The notes under the pieces: model-generated
Databases searched by the model: none
Told to the model about the DNA's origin: nothing
The model's input: the letters and a program-made list of their open reading frames with translations, nothing else
Made by a program: the position numbers and the translations under genes
Shown: piece by piece, positions 36,007 through 45,405 of the stretch
Numbering within the stretch: position 1 is the stretch's first letter
Layout of the letters: the number at the start of each line of letters is the position of its first letter
NCBI GenBank assembly: GCA_026415615.1
Contig: JAOAGT010000002.1
Coordinates: 372,001 to 436,000, forward strand
Length of the DNA: 64,000 nucleotides
Direction of reading: 5' to 3'
Origin: Thermoleophilia bacterium
Lineage (GTDB): Bacteria; Actinomycetota; Thermoleophilia; RBG-16-64-13

Positions 36007-37485
36007 CTACGAGCGAACGCTTGCCTCTTCGAGAGCCTGTACCCCGGCCTCGTCGGGCAGCTCATCTGCATCTCCTCCGCGGCTTAGCCTGCGCTGGTAC
36101 TCAATGTCGCTTTCCAGCCACTTATGAACCCAAGACATGGTTTCCCATACCGGGTCGAGCTTCTCTCGCACAGCCTCGGCGTAGGCCTGCAGGCCGGGCT
36201 GCAGCTCGTTTAGTAGCGACTCGGCTCCCTCGTGAGTCGGCCGGGCGTTGTTGCGCTCTACTGCCGCCTTAATCACCGACGGATGGTCAATTATCGGACA
36301 AGGCCTAAGCAGATTTCGGCCGAAGGGCTGCATGCGCCGCAGATCCTTAAAGAAGTCCGAGCACAGGCATTCAAGCAGCGGCTTCTCTTTGACATTCTCT
36401 GTGGCAAAGTGAGCAAAAATGCACGGCTCCACATCGCCCTTGTTGTTGATGTGGATGTACTTTCGCCCGCCGGATAGACAACCTCCGGTAAGCGTGCCGT
36501 CGCCCCAGAAATCCGCCGCCAGTATGGGACGAGTGTTGCGAATGCGCACCACTCCTTCGTGCAACTGCACTCGCTGTTCGGCGCTAGGCATGAGACTTAG
36601 ATCGGGATCGCGGCCTACTGGCATGTAAAGGAAGTACCAGCCGTAGAACGCACCTTTTTCCACCATGAGGTCGGCAAATTCGTCCGACACTATCTCTTCT
36701 ATGTTCTGGCTGGTGGCGGTGCATGAGTACCCGGTGATCACTCCTCTCTCGCGTAAGCGATCAAACGCGGCCATCACTCGATCATAAGTTCCCTGACCAC
36801 GCCGCTGATCGGTCGCTTCTCGGGAACCCTCAATGCTAATCACCGGCGATACGTTTCCGACTTCGACAATACGGTCAGCGATCCGATCGTTAATCATGGT
36901 GCCATTGGTAAACACCATGAAAACTGACTGGGGATGACGCTCCGCCACGTCCAGAAGTGGACGCCAGACGAACGGCTCCCCACCAAGCATCACGTAGAAG
37001 CGAGAGCCGATATCCTCGCCCTGAGTGATGATGTTCTCAACGTCTTCTTCTGTGAGCTCCTCTTCGTTGTCGTAATTGGCCGCGTAGCAACCAACGCACT
37101 TGAGGTTGCAACGCATGGTTGGGCTGATAAGAATGGCAGTGGGTGAGGAAATGCCTCTTTCCTGCAGGAGCGACTCGGTGAACTCGGGATCCCGCATGAA
37201 GAAATTGGCCATCATCCCGGCGACAAAACGTTTACGAACATTAGGATGAAGATGACGAATATTCTTGAAAAAAGTATTGCCGGGACTGCCTGGCGCGGTG
37301 TAATTCTTAAGCCACTCGGCGATCATTTGTTGTTGCGGGGTCTTTGCTGTTCGCTTGACAGCAGCTACTAGTCCCCGCATGGCTAGATCCGAAGTGCCTA
37401 TCACCGCCAACGCGGCAGAAATAATTGCGGCGGTCCGTTCGTGATCGCGTCGCTCCCGAGCCCGTGTTAGTGAGCGCTCGGGCAT
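36007..37485 (-). CDS. Radical SAM protein of unknown product
   Basis: 492 residues. The [4Fe-4S]-SAM motif is C126-x3-C130-x2-C133 (TMRCNLKCVGCYAA). GGEPFVW is the SAM-binding GGE motif and PVISIEGSREATDQRRG a further barrel strand. The C-terminal part has further Cys (GGCLSGGRKYIHI, GDVEPCIFAHF, CLCSDFF, RPCPIIDHP), giving a SPASM- or auxiliary-cluster-like set. The N-terminal 110 residues are helical. No peptide precursor or partner enzyme is adjacent, so the substrate cannot be named. Confidence 0.8.
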   Translation of the reverse strand: MPERSLTRARERRDHERTAAIISAALAVIGTSDLAMRGLVAAVKRTAKTPQQQMIAEWLKNYTAPGSPGNTFFKNIRHLHPNVRKRFVAGMMANFFMRDPEFTESLLQERGISSPTAILISPTMRCNLKCVGCYAANYDNEEELTEEDVENIITQGEDIGSRFYVMLGGEPFVWRPLLDVAERHPQSVFMVFTNGTMINDRIADRIVEVGNVSPVISIEGSREATDQRRGQGTYDRVMAAFDRLRERGVITGYSCTATSQNIEEIVSDEFADLMVEKGAFYGWYFLYMPVGRDPDLSLMPSAEQRVQLHEGVVRIRNTRPILAADFWGDGTLTGGCLSGGRKYIHINNKGDVEPCIFAHFATENVKEKPLLECLCSDFFKDLRRMQPFGRNLLRPCPIIDHPSVIKAAVERNNARPTHEGAESLLNELQPGLQAYAEAVREKLDPVWETMSWVHKWLESDIEYQRRLSRGGDADELPDEAGVQALEEASVRS

Positions 37486-37675
37486 GGACCCTCCTTTCTG
37501 TAGTAAGGCTTTACTTTACGCCTAATCTAGCATACCTGTAACAGCTCAAGATATCACCATTTACCGGCAGCACAAGCCCGTCAGCTTCTCAACGCGGGGT
37601 CGGTTAGTTAGAATACTCCCACTCGAGGGGTTGGCTTTGAAGGACGTGATGCGATTCCGAAGGGAGCAGAGTCTG

Positions 37676-40342
37676 ATGGGTCCTACCAAGTATGTCTACG
37701 ATTTCTCCGAAGGCGATGCCAGCATGAAGTTTGTGCTCGGCGGCAAAGGCGCCAACCTGGCGGAGATGACCAAGCTTGGCATCCCGGTGCCTCCGGGGTT
37801 CACGGTAACCACTGCCGCTTGTGTCTATTACTCCACCCATGGGGCGTACCCGGAGGGTTTGGAAAAAGAAATCGAGGAGCACTTGCGGGCACTGGAAGCT
37901 CGTACGGGCAAAGGGTTTGGTGATCCGAAGAATCCTCTCTTGCTCTCAGTTCGATCCGGAGCGGCCTTCTCTATGCCCGGCATGATGGATACCATCCTCA
38001 ACCTGGGTCTAAACGATGAGACGGTTGAGGGGCTTGCTCAAGCGACCAACAACCCTCGATTTGCTTACGACTCTTACCGGCGCTTCATCAGCATGTTCGG
38101 CGATGTGGTGATGGGTGTTGATCCTCAGCTTTTCGAGGACGCTCTTACCGCTAAGAAAGCCGAGGTTGGGGCGCAACAAGACACCGACCTCACCGCCGAA
38201 GATCTCAAGGATCTTGTCGGTCGTTACAAGAAGATCCTCGATGAACACGCAGGTGAACAGTTCCCCACAGACCCCATGAAGCAGCTTCACATGGCGGTGG
38301 TGGCAGTTTTCAAGAGCTGGGACAATCACCGTGCTAAGGTCTACCGCAGACAGAACAACATCCCCGATGACCTGGGCACTGCGGTCAACGTGCAGGCCAT
38401 GGTGTTCGGCAACAAGGGCGAGACATCCGGCACTGGAGTAGCTTTCACCCGCGACCCATCGACTGGGGAAAATGTTTTCTACGGGGAGTTTCTCATGAAC
38501 GCCCAGGGCGAGGATGTGGTGGCAGGGGTCCGTCATCCGCGCCCGCTGCACGAGTTGCGTGACGTGATGCCCGGGGTGTTCGACCAGCTTTGCGAAGTGC
38601 GCACCATTCTGGAAAAGCATTATCGGGACATGCAGGACATAGAGTTCACCGTAGAGGACGGGAAGCTATACCTGCTACAAACCCGAAATGGAAAGCGCAC
38701 GGCTCAGGCTGCGGTCAAGATCGCCGTAGACATGGTCAACGAGGGCCTCATCACTAAGGAAGAGGCTCTCATGCGCGTAGAAGCGGGGCAACTGGACCAG
38801 TTGTTGCATCCCCGGCTCGATCCGAATGAACAGTACCACGTCATAGCTACCGGGCTCGGGGCCTCTCCTGGCGCTGCTGTGGGCAAGGCGGTGTTTAGCG
38901 CTGACGAAGCCGAAGAGCGGGGTTCCCGGGGTGAGCCGGTGATCTTGGTAAGGTGGGAAACGAACCCTGACGATATACATGGGCTTGTGCACGCTCAAGG
39001 TGTGATCACTAGCCACGGTGGTATGACCTCTCACGCCGCAGTGGTGGCCCGTGGCATGGGCAAACCGTGTATCGCTGGCGCAGCGGAAATGAAGATTGAC
39101 GCTGAAGCCAAGATGTTCACGGTAGGTGACATTGTTGTGCGCGACGGAGACTGGATCTCGATGGACGGGGCCACGGGCCGCGTGATTCTCGGCCAAGCCA
39201 AGCTGGTTCCCGGGGGAATTGACGAGAATGTCAGTCTGCTTCTCTCTTGGGCGGATGAGGTACGAAGGCTAGGAGTGCGTACTAACGCGGATACTCCTGA
39301 GGACGCTCGCAAAGCTCGGGAGTTTGGAGCTGAGGGTATCGGGCTGTGCCGCACCGAGCACATGTTCATGGAGGAGCACCGGCTCCCGCATGTGCGCAAC
39401 ATGATCATGTCGGAGACTACCGAAGAGCGGGAGCAGCACTTGGCAAAATTGCTTCCGTTCCAGCGCGAGGACTTTGTCGGCATCTTCCGCGCCATGTCTG
39501 GCCTGCCGGTCACCATTCGCCTGCTTGATCCGCCGCTACATGAGTTCCTTCCCAACTACACTGAGGTGATGGTGGAGCTTGAGCGCATGCGGCTAACCGG
39601 GGCTCCAGCAGATAAGATCGAAGCTCAAGAGAAGCTTGCCGCCAAGGTGAAAGCTTTGGCGGAAGCCAACCCAATGCTCGGGACCCGGGGCTGCCGTTTG
39701 GGCATTCAATGGCCAGAGATCTACGCTATGCAGGTGCGAGCCATTATGGAGGCCGCTGCAGACGTCTTGGCTGAGACTGGCGAACAGCCGCATGTGGAGA
39801 TCATGATCCCGCTTGTGGGATTTGAGGAAGAGCTGCGCCGCATGCGTGCATTGGTGGAAGAAACAGCAGCTGAGGTGCTCAAAGAGCGGGGCGTCTCTAT
39901 CGACTTCACTGTGGGAACAATGATCGAAATCCCACGCGCAGCTCTTACGGCAGACCAAATAGCGCGGCAGGCCGAGTTCTTTAGCTTTGGCACCAATGAT
40001 CTTACCCAGACGACGCTGGGCTTCTCGCGGGACGACGCAGAGGGCAAGTTCCTCACTCACTATCTCAAGACCGATGTGCTAAAGAGCAATCCGTTTGAGA
40101 AGCTTGACCAGGAGGGGGTGGGTCAGCTCATCGAAATGGCGGTCAAGAAGGGCCGCTCGGTAAAGCCAAAGCTCAAGACTGGTATTTGCGGCGAGCACGG
40201 CGGGGAACCCACCAGTGTCAAGTTCTGCCATCGCGCGGGACTTGATTATGTAAGCTGCAGTCCCTACCGGGTGCCGATTGCCAGGTTGGCGGCGGCTCAG
40301 GCGGTTCTCGAAGAAAAAGTGGCGCCTCAGGCTGGAGACTAG
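37676..40342 (+). CDS. ppdK: Pyruvate, phosphate dikinase
   Basis: The ATG at 37676 (AAGGGAG upstream; product begins GPTKYVYDFSEG) gives 888 residues, close to the usual 875-890. The N-terminal ATP-grasp domain (VLGGKGANLAEMTKLGIPVPPGFT) is followed by the phosphohistidine domain with GGMTSHAAVVARGMGKPCI (catalytic His) and the PEP/pyruvate TIM barrel with GLCRTEHMF, GTNDLTQTTLGFSRDDA and CGEHGG. It interconverts pyruvate + ATP + Pi and PEP + AMP + PPi. In anaerobes it can run in either direction, for glycolysis or gluconeogenesis. No regulatory kinase/phosphorylase gene is adjacent. Confidence 0.97.
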   Translation: MGPTKYVYDFSEGDASMKFVLGGKGANLAEMTKLGIPVPPGFTVTTAACVYYSTHGAYPEGLEKEIEEHLRALEARTGKGFGDPKNPLLLSVRSGAAFSMPGMMDTILNLGLNDETVEGLAQATNNPRFAYDSYRRFISMFGDVVMGVDPQLFEDALTAKKAEVGAQQDTDLTAEDLKDLVGRYKKILDEHAGEQFPTDPMKQLHMAVVAVFKSWDNHRAKVYRRQNNIPDDLGTAVNVQAMVFGNKGETSGTGVAFTRDPSTGENVFYGEFLMNAQGEDVVAGVRHPRPLHELRDVMPGVFDQLCEVRTILEKHYRDMQDIEFTVEDGKLYLLQTRNGKRTAQAAVKIAVDMVNEGLITKEEALMRVEAGQLDQLLHPRLDPNEQYHVIATGLGASPGAAVGKAVFSADEAEERGSRGEPVILVRWETNPDDIHGLVHAQGVITSHGGMTSHAAVVARGMGKPCIAGAAEMKIDAEAKMFTVGDIVVRDGDWISMDGATGRVILGQAKLVPGGIDENVSLLLSWADEVRRLGVRTNADTPEDARKAREFGAEGIGLCRTEHMFMEEHRLPHVRNMIMSETTEEREQHLAKLLPFQREDFVGIFRAMSGLPVTIRLLDPPLHEFLPNYTEVMVELERMRLTGAPADKIEAQEKLAAKVKALAEANPMLGTRGCRLGIQWPEIYAMQVRAIMEAAADVLAETGEQPHVEIMIPLVGFEEELRRMRALVEETAAEVLKERGVSIDFTVGTMIEIPRAALTADQIARQAEFFSFGTNDLTQTTLGFSRDDAEGKFLTHYLKTDVLKSNPFEKLDQEGVGQLIEMAVKKGRSVKPKLKTGICGEHGGEPTSVKFCHRAGLDYVSCSPYRVPIARLAAAQAVLEEKVAPQAGD

Positions 40343-40355
40343 GAGAGAAAGTCGC

Positions 40356-40392
40356 GTGGGCGCCGGGCTTCAGCGGCCCGGCGCCCACGCTC
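40356..40392 (+). terminator. Long GC hairpin after ppdK
   Basis: A perfect 15-bp stem GCGTGGGCGCCGGGC/GCCCGGCGCCCACGC with a seven-base loop, 13 bases after the ppdK stop. There is no T-run, so it could be a weak terminator, an mRNA 3'-end stabiliser or an attenuating structure before dgt. Confidence 0.6.
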
Positions 40393-40430
40393 CCAACTTC
40401 ACAGCCGGGCGCACCGGGAAAGGCGGTTTG

Positions 40431-41477
40431 GTGGTGAAACGAGAGTGGCCCGGCAAGGTAGCTCTAGATCTTGACGTACTTGAGGCAGGTCTTTCTCCCT
40501 GGGCTCAGCGATCTTCGACCTCTCGCGGGCGAGAGCGCCCGGAAGAGCCGTGTTTGCTTCGCTCTCCCTATCAGCGGGACCGCGACCGTATCCTGCACTC
40601 CAAGGCTTTTCGTCGGCTAAAGCACAAGACCCAAGTTTTCATTGCTCCTGAGGGCGACCACTACCGCACTCGACTCACTCATACCTTAGAGGTGGCCGGG
40701 ATAGCGCGGGCGATTGCCAGGGCTCTGCGTCTAAACGAGGACCTGGTTGAAGCTATTGCTCTGGGGCACGATTTGGGTCACACCCCCTTCGGCCACGCGG
40801 GAGAAAGTGTGATTGACGAAATATTGCGCAACATGGGGGCCGGAGGCTTTGCGCATAATGAGCAAAGCGCCCGCGTGGTGGAGTTACTCGAAAACGAGGG
40901 ACAGGGTCTCAACTTGACCTGGGAAGTAAGAGACGGGATACGTAACCACTCGGGGGGATGCAATCCCTCCACTCTGGAGGCCAAGGTAGTTCACCTGGCT
41001 GACCGGATTGCCTACGTGAACCACGACATTGACGACGCTTTGCGCGCGGGGATGCTCACCTACGATGATCTTCCAGCGGGCCCGCTTGCGATTCTCGGGG
41101 CTACAGGCAGTGAGCGTATTGATGCGCTTGTACATGACGTGGTCGACAACAGCTTTGGCAAGCCGGATATTGTTCAGAGCCCAGCTGTGGCTCGGGCTCT
41201 AGACGAGCTTCGTGACTTCCTCTTTCAAAATGTTTATCCGCGCGCTTTAGAGGAGGCAGGCGGGGATAGGATCCGACTCCTAATCACTCAGCTCATGGAA
41301 TATTTCCTTGATCATCCCGAAAGCCTACCTCCGTCGGTTTTGATGGGAGAAGCAGATACAAGTGGAGTGCCTCCGCTAGTGCGGGCGGTTACCGATTACG
41401 TCGCTGGCATGACTGACCGGTACGCTCAGCGGGTGTACCTCGAGTTGTTCATGCCAAAGTGCTGGGGGAATCTCTAA
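40431..41477 (+). CDS. dgt: dGTPase-like HD-domain triphosphohydrolase
   Basis: GTG 40431 (or 40434) after GGGAAAGGCGG is preferred; the frame further upstream runs through the hairpin and the end of ppdK. About 348 residues. HD-superfamily motifs: HKTQVF, DHYRTRLTHTLEVAGIARAIA and ALGHDLGHTPFGHAGE (metal-binding His/Asp), then NHSGG and LADRIAYVNHDIDDALRAG. These enzymes hydrolyse dGTP or other dNTPs to nucleoside and tripolyphosphate. The dgt-dnaG-rpoD order is common in bacteria with this type of macromolecular synthesis operon. Confidence 0.95.
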   Translation: MVKREWPGKVALDLDVLEAGLSPWAQRSSTSRGRERPEEPCLLRSPYQRDRDRILHSKAFRRLKHKTQVFIAPEGDHYRTRLTHTLEVAGIARAIARALRLNEDLVEAIALGHDLGHTPFGHAGESVIDEILRNMGAGGFAHNEQSARVVELLENEGQGLNLTWEVRDGIRNHSGGCNPSTLEAKVVHLADRIAYVNHDIDDALRAGMLTYDDLPAGPLAILGATGSERIDALVHDVVDNSFGKPDIVQSPAVARALDELRDFLFQNVYPRALEEAGGDRIRLLITQLMEYFLDHPESLPPSVLMGEADTSGVPPLVRAVTDYVAGMTDRYAQRVYLELFMPKCWGNL

Positions 41478-41519
41478 GTGTTCACTGGCTTTCTATCAGC
41501 GAAGAGTCTGTGAGCGGCG

Positions 41520-43367
41520 ATGGGTCTTTATATCAAAGAGTCCTCTGTCCAGGCCGTGTTGTCGGCGGCCAATATTGTTGACGTAATCTCGGGCTACACC
41601 AGCCTCCGCAAACGAGGCTCCAACTATGTTGGCTTGTGTCCCTTCCATCAAGAAAAGACCCCCTCTTTTACGGTGAGCGCCGAAAAAGGCTTGTATTACT
41701 GCTTTGGCTGCGGTGAAGGCGGGGACGTCGTTCGCTTTGTTGAGCGCATGGAAAACGTATCTTTCGCCGAAGCTGTGGAGCAGCTGGCTGAGCGCTACGG
41801 CGTTGCGCTTGAGTATCAGCAGGAAAAGGGTGTCGACAGCGGGCGCCGAGATCGGGAATCACGTTTACTTGTGCTTTTGGATCGCACAGCGGCCTTCTAC
41901 GAGCGATATCTGTGGGAATCCAAGAGCGGTCAGACTGCAAGGGAGTACTTAGCCAGTCGTGGTCTGGGAGAGGAGATCTGCCGCGAGTTTAGAGTCGGTC
42001 TCTCCCCAAAGGAGTGGCAAGGACTCTACGCCCGCGCCTCGCGGCAGGGCTTCACTGCTCAAGAACTGGAAGAAGCAGGGCTTGTCATTCGCCAGGGCAC
42101 AAAGCTTTACGATCGTTTCCGCGGCAGGCTCATGTTCCCCCTGACTGACCACCGCGGACGGGTACTAGGGTTTGGCGCCAGAAGCTTGGGCGATGAGACG
42201 CCCAAGTACGTAAACTCCCCCGAAGGCCCGCTTTACCGTAAGGGGCAGCTCCTGTATGGCCTGTTTCAGGCACGCAAGGCTATCGCCGATGCTGATGAGG
42301 TGATAGTGGTTGAGGGCTATACCGACGTGCTGGCCATGGCCCAGGCGGGAGTTAGAAACGTGGTTGCTTCTATGGGCACTGCTCTCACGGAGGCGCAGGT
42401 TGCGCTCATGATGCGCTTTACTCACAATGTCACCTTCATGTTCGATGCCGATCGTGCCGGTGCCCAGGCTGCTCTCCGTTCGGGAGTGCTCGCTCGCGGA
42501 CTCTCTCTTAGGCCCATGGTGGCTGTCCTCCCTCCTGGACAAGATCCGGCGGATCTTGCCGTTAATGGTGGAGCGACGGCGGTTGCCCAAGTAGCCAAGC
42601 GAAAGGTCTCTTTGCTTCGCTACGAGCTTGAACAGGCTCTAGCTGCAGGGGATACGTCCACCGCGGAGGGGCGTGTCAGGCTCTTTGACGAGGTGCGTCG
42701 AATTCTTGCCCAAGCGTCGTCATTGATGGAGCGAGAGGAAGAGATACGGTTTGTGGCCGACCGGCTTCGCCTGGGTGATGAGAGCGTCGCTCTGCTTTTG
42801 CGCGAAGGTCGAAGCAAGGGGCCTAATAGCGGGGCGCCAGCGACCGTTATTCGTACTGCAGGCACTCCGGCTTCCCTTGCGAACCGCATCCTGCAGAATG
42901 AGACGTCTGTCGAGCGCGAGTTCCTGGTGGCGTGTGCTTGCAATCCGGACCGTGCGCGGGAGATCCTTGAAGCTCTGACGCCCGAACATTTCGTCGATCC
43001 AGATAACAGAGAGGTCTTTCTTGGTTTACAGGAGGTCCTACAGGGAAAGAATGTTTTTGCAGACCAACGTAGAACTATAGAACGATTAACAGAACGGGCT
43101 CGGCGGGAAAAATATGGTGCGGGGTCCGTGTTCGTGCGGTTGGTGATGGAAGCCGAGCAGGGACGTTACTCGGCTGCGGTTTTGGAAGAACTGCACTTGC
43201 GTTTGCAGGAGCAGTATCTCAAGCGGGAAATAGCTGCTTTACGGGCGACTCTGGACGAAGGTGGGGATAAGACAAGCGAGCAGAGAAGACTAGTGACGCT
43301 CGAGCGTCTGCTAGCCGATGTGCGAGCTGGTCTTATGAGTATTGATCCCGAACAGGGGCAGTGGTGA
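41520..43367 (+). CDS. dnaG: DNA primase
   Basis: 615 residues. CHC2 zinc finger ([22 protein letters not shown]) at about 40-66, primase RNA-polymerase core with the TOPRIM fold ([31 protein letters not shown]), and a helical C-terminal domain for helicase contact (about 470-615). It makes RNA primers at the replication fork. The start codon lacks a strong RBS. Its 3' end overlaps the sigma factor gene. Confidence 0.97.
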   Translation: MGLYIKESSVQAVLSAANIVDVISGYTSLRKRGSNYVGLCPFHQEKTPSFTVSAEKGLYYCFGCGEGGDVVRFVERMENVSFAEAVEQLAERYGVALEYQQEKGVDSGRRDRESRLLVLLDRTAAFYERYLWESKSGQTAREYLASRGLGEEICREFRVGLSPKEWQGLYARASRQGFTAQELEEAGLVIRQGTKLYDRFRGRLMFPLTDHRGRVLGFGARSLGDETPKYVNSPEGPLYRKGQLLYGLFQARKAIADADEVIVVEGYTDVLAMAQAGVRNVVASMGTALTEAQVALMMRFTHNVTFMFDADRAGAQAALRSGVLARGLSLRPMVAVLPPGQDPADLAVNGGATAVAQVAKRKVSLLRYELEQALAAGDTSTAEGRVRLFDEVRRILAQASSLMEREEEIRFVADRLRLGDESVALLLREGRSKGPNSGAPATVIRTAGTPASLANRILQNETSVEREFLVACACNPDRAREILEALTPEHFVDPDNREVFLGLQEVLQGKNVFADQRRTIERLTERARREKYGAGSVFVRLVMEAEQGRYSAAVLEELHLRLQEQYLKREIAALRATLDEGGDKTSEQRRLVTLERLLADVRAGLMSIDPEQGQW

Positions 43368-44455
43368 GATCGCACGACTACAGCGAGTTTGAGACCGTGG
43401 TCGAGGGGCTGCAAAGCGTGCTCGACCAGATCAGAGACCGGTCCTTTCTCACCGTGGATGAGCTGGCGGCGCTGGCTCACGAGGCTGATCTGTCTCCAGA
43501 AGAAACCGAGCAGCTTTACTCTCTCGTTGCTGACTCTGGCATTGAAATTATCGAGGAGGAGGCAGATCCGGAGGACTTGGCCGAGGAGGAAGATTTCTTA
43601 AGCCAGCTAGACCTTAGCGTGGACCATACAGCAGACGATCCGGTGCGGATGTATCTGCGCGAGATCGGCCAAGTTCCTTTGCTCACCCCGGAAGAGGAGA
43701 TCGAGCTTGCCAAACTCGTTGAGCAAAAAGATCTAGAAGCAAAGCGCCGGCTTACCGAGGCCAATCTGCGATTGGTTGTTTCTATCGCAAAGCGGTACAT
43801 GGGCCGCGGGCTTATGTTCCTGGATCTTATCCAAGAGGGGAATTTGGGTCTGATCCGTGCGGTGGAGAAGTTTAACTACCGGCTGGGGTATAAGTTTTCC
43901 ACTTATGCCACATGGTGGATTAGGCAGGCTGTAACCCGTGCGATTGCCGACCAAGCTCGGACCATCCGGGTACCGGTGCATGCTGTGGAGGCAATCAACA
44001 AACTGAACCGGATCCAGCGGGAGATGCTACAGCGAACAGGCCGCGAGCCCACCACAGAGGAGCTGGCCTCGGCTATGGGTGTAACCCCAGGCAAGATAAG
44101 CGAGATGCAGCGCGCGACGCAGGACCCGGTGTCCCTTGAAACGCCGGTAGGCGACGAGGAAGACTCTGAGCTTGGTGATTTCATCGAGGATTCGGAAACA
44201 GAGCAACCGCTCGAGGTGGTGTTTCGCAAGCTTAGGCGTGAAGAGTTGTTTAGGCTACTCGAGTCTCTTCCTACTCGAGATCGTAAGGTGCTTGAACTGC
44301 GGTTTGGGCTTCGAGGCGAACGACCGCGGACACTTGAAGAGGTGGGTGAGCGTTTCGGAGTGACCAGGGAGCGGGTTCGCCAGCTCGAGGCCAAGACGCT
44401 AAACCGCCTGCGCAATTTCCGTGAGGTTCAGGCGCTGCGCGACTACGAAGGCTGA
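43361..44455 (+). CDS. rpoD: RNA polymerase sigma-70 factor, primary type (copy 1)
   Basis: 364 residues with region 1.1-like head (about 1-70), region 1.2 ([22 protein letters not shown]), region 2 ([46 protein letters not shown]), region 3 and region 4 ([29 protein letters not shown]). The GTG start overlaps the dnaG stop. Position after dnaG is that of the housekeeping sigma factor. A close relative is encoded at 48942-50057; which one is the principal sigma is not decidable from sequence alone. Confidence 0.95.
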   Translation: MVRSHDYSEFETVVEGLQSVLDQIRDRSFLTVDELAALAHEADLSPEETEQLYSLVADSGIEIIEEEADPEDLAEEEDFLSQLDLSVDHTADDPVRMYLREIGQVPLLTPEEEIELAKLVEQKDLEAKRRLTEANLRLVVSIAKRYMGRGLMFLDLIQEGNLGLIRAVEKFNYRLGYKFSTYATWWIRQAVTRAIADQARTIRVPVHAVEAINKLNRIQREMLQRTGREPTTEELASAMGVTPGKISEMQRATQDPVSLETPVGDEEDSELGDFIEDSETEQPLEVVFRKLRREELFRLLESLPTRDRKVLELRFGLRGERPRTLEEVGERFGVTRERVRQLEAKTLNRLRNFREVQALRDYEG

Positions 44456-44499
44456 AGCGCAGTTTTGGGGCATGAGCCGGAAAAGTGGCCAAATAGACC

Positions 44500-44558
44500 T
44501 CTGCTGTTGATCTTCTGAGACTTCTGCCCTTGATCTTCGGAGAGGAGTCAGGTAGTGT
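44500..44558 (+). promoter_or_regulatory. Promoter of the cold-shock gene with duplicated upstream 21-mer
   Basis: TTGATC (44530-44535), 17 bases, TAGTGT (44553-44558) fits a sigma-70 promoter. The 21 bases 44500-44520 are repeated at 44523-44543 with three differences, so a second TTGATC lies 23 bases upstream. The resulting leader is about 80 bases, GC-rich and able to fold (CCCGGC/GCCGGG), as expected for a cold-shock mRNA. Confidence 0.55.
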
Positions 44559-44647
44559 AGCCACACGTGCCCGGCACGGCCGGGCCGCGAGTGTAGAGCA
44601 GGGGTGGCTCGGGAGTCGCGCCGCCCCGATTAGATGGAGGTTTTAGG

Positions 44648-44851
44648 TTGGCTGAGGGGACTGTTAAGTGGTTTAGTCCCGAGAAGGGCTACGGCTTCAT
44701 TGAGCAGCCGGACGGTGAGGATCTCTTTGTGCACTTTAGCGAGATCCAGATGGAGGGTTTCAAGACGCTTTCGGAGGGGCAGGCAGTAAAGTTTGACGTT
44801 GTTCAAGGGCCTAAGGGTCTGCAAGCAGCTAATGTCTCGCCGATAAACTAA
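44648..44851 (+). CDS. Cold-shock protein
   Basis: 67 residues, the full length of CspA-type proteins. A TTG start follows TGGAGG. RNA-binding motifs RNP1 (KGYGFIEQ) and RNP2 (DLFVHFSEI) are intact, in the order expected of the five-stranded OB fold. It binds single-stranded RNA and DNA and prevents secondary structure. It is monocistronic, with its own promoter and a strong terminator. Confidence 0.97.
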   Translation: MAEGTVKWFSPEKGYGFIEQPDGEDLFVHFSEIQMEGFKTLSEGQAVKFDVVQGPKGLQAANVSPIN

Positions 44852-44885
44852 GTCGGCTGCACGAGAGCACGCATTGAACAAAACA

Positions 44886-44915
44886 GCCCCGCCACGGCGG
44901 GGCTTAATTTTTTTT
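44886..44915 (+). terminator. Intrinsic terminator of the cold-shock gene
   Basis: GCCCCGCC/GGCGGGGC inverted repeat followed by TTAATTTTTTTT, 34 bases after the stop codon. Confidence 0.9.
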
Positions 44916-45005
44916 CAAAAAGGCGAAAAAATGTCTAAAGTTGCAAACAATAGGTGCCGATAAGAGAAAGCGAGAGTTCCCCATTCAACTCTCCTTTCTC
45001 CTCTC

Positions 45006-45033
45006 GGGCGCCTGGCCGAAGGCGCCCTTTTTT
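45006..45033 (+). terminator. Second intrinsic terminator before gatC
   Basis: Stem GGGCGCCT/AGGCGCCC with a six-base loop and six T. It lies about 90 bases after the first terminator. Between them is a 7-bp hairpin GAGAGTT/AACTCTC (44972-44993). It may back up the first terminator or end a separate short RNA. Confidence 0.85.
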
Positions 45034-45067
45034 ATTGAGAAAACGGGAACTCAGGCGTTCGTTCGGC

Positions 45068-45073
45068 TATAAT
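45068..45073 (+). promoter_or_regulatory. -10 box of the gatCAB operon
   Basis: A consensus TATAAT, about 50 bases before the gatC start and after the second terminator. No good -35 is seen at 16-18 bases spacing. Confidence 0.5.
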
Positions 45074-45123
45074 CGCGCGGATCTCGGCTTCTAGCGTCGT
45101 AAGTAGTCTGGGGAGCGAATTTC

Positions 45124-45405
45124 ATGATCTCCCGGGAAGAAGTAGAGCATGTGGCGCGTCTTGCGCGTCTTACCTTTAGCGAGGATGAGCTTGTCCGTTT
45201 ACAGCAGGAACTGGGCAAGATAATCGGCTACATCAATCAGCTATCTCAGCTTGATCTCTCGGGGGTCGAGCCCACTTCGCACGCGGTTCGTCTGACCAAT
45301 GTCTTTCGACCTGATGAGCCCCAGCCCGGTCTAAGCCAAGAGGAAGCTACCTCTAACGGCCCGGTGGTAGAGGCTGGCCAGTTTGTGGTTCCAAGGATAG
45401 GGTGA
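45124..45405 (+). CDS. gatC: Asp-tRNA(Asn)/Glu-tRNA(Gln) amidotransferase subunit C
   Basis: 93 residues, typical length. It has the [19 protein letters not shown] head and ends in the GQFVVPRI motif that wraps GatA and GatB. It stabilises the GatCAB complex, which converts Glu-tRNA(Gln) and/or Asp-tRNA(Asn) to the amidated forms. First gene of gatC-gatA-gatB. Confidence 0.97.
   Translation: MISREEVEHVARLARLTFSEDELVRLQQELGKIIGYINQLSQLDLSGVEPTSHAVRLTNVFRPDEPQPGLSQEEATSNGPVVEAGQFVVPRIG

Noticed and set aside
36007-37485. A ribosomal-peptide (RiPP) maturation locus around the radical SAM gene.
   Set aside because: No short precursor gene, peptidase or transporter lies beside it; neighbours are glyS and ppdK.
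40278-40430. Long N-terminal extension of the dGTPase.
   Set aside because: The extra frame overlaps ppdK and the 15-bp hairpin and has an Arg-rich composition unlike the enzyme; a GTG with an RBS at 40431 is preferred.
44916-45123. Riboswitch leader for gatCAB.
   Set aside because: No known aptamer core was recognised, and a full terminator plus a separate -10 box lie between the hairpins and gatC.
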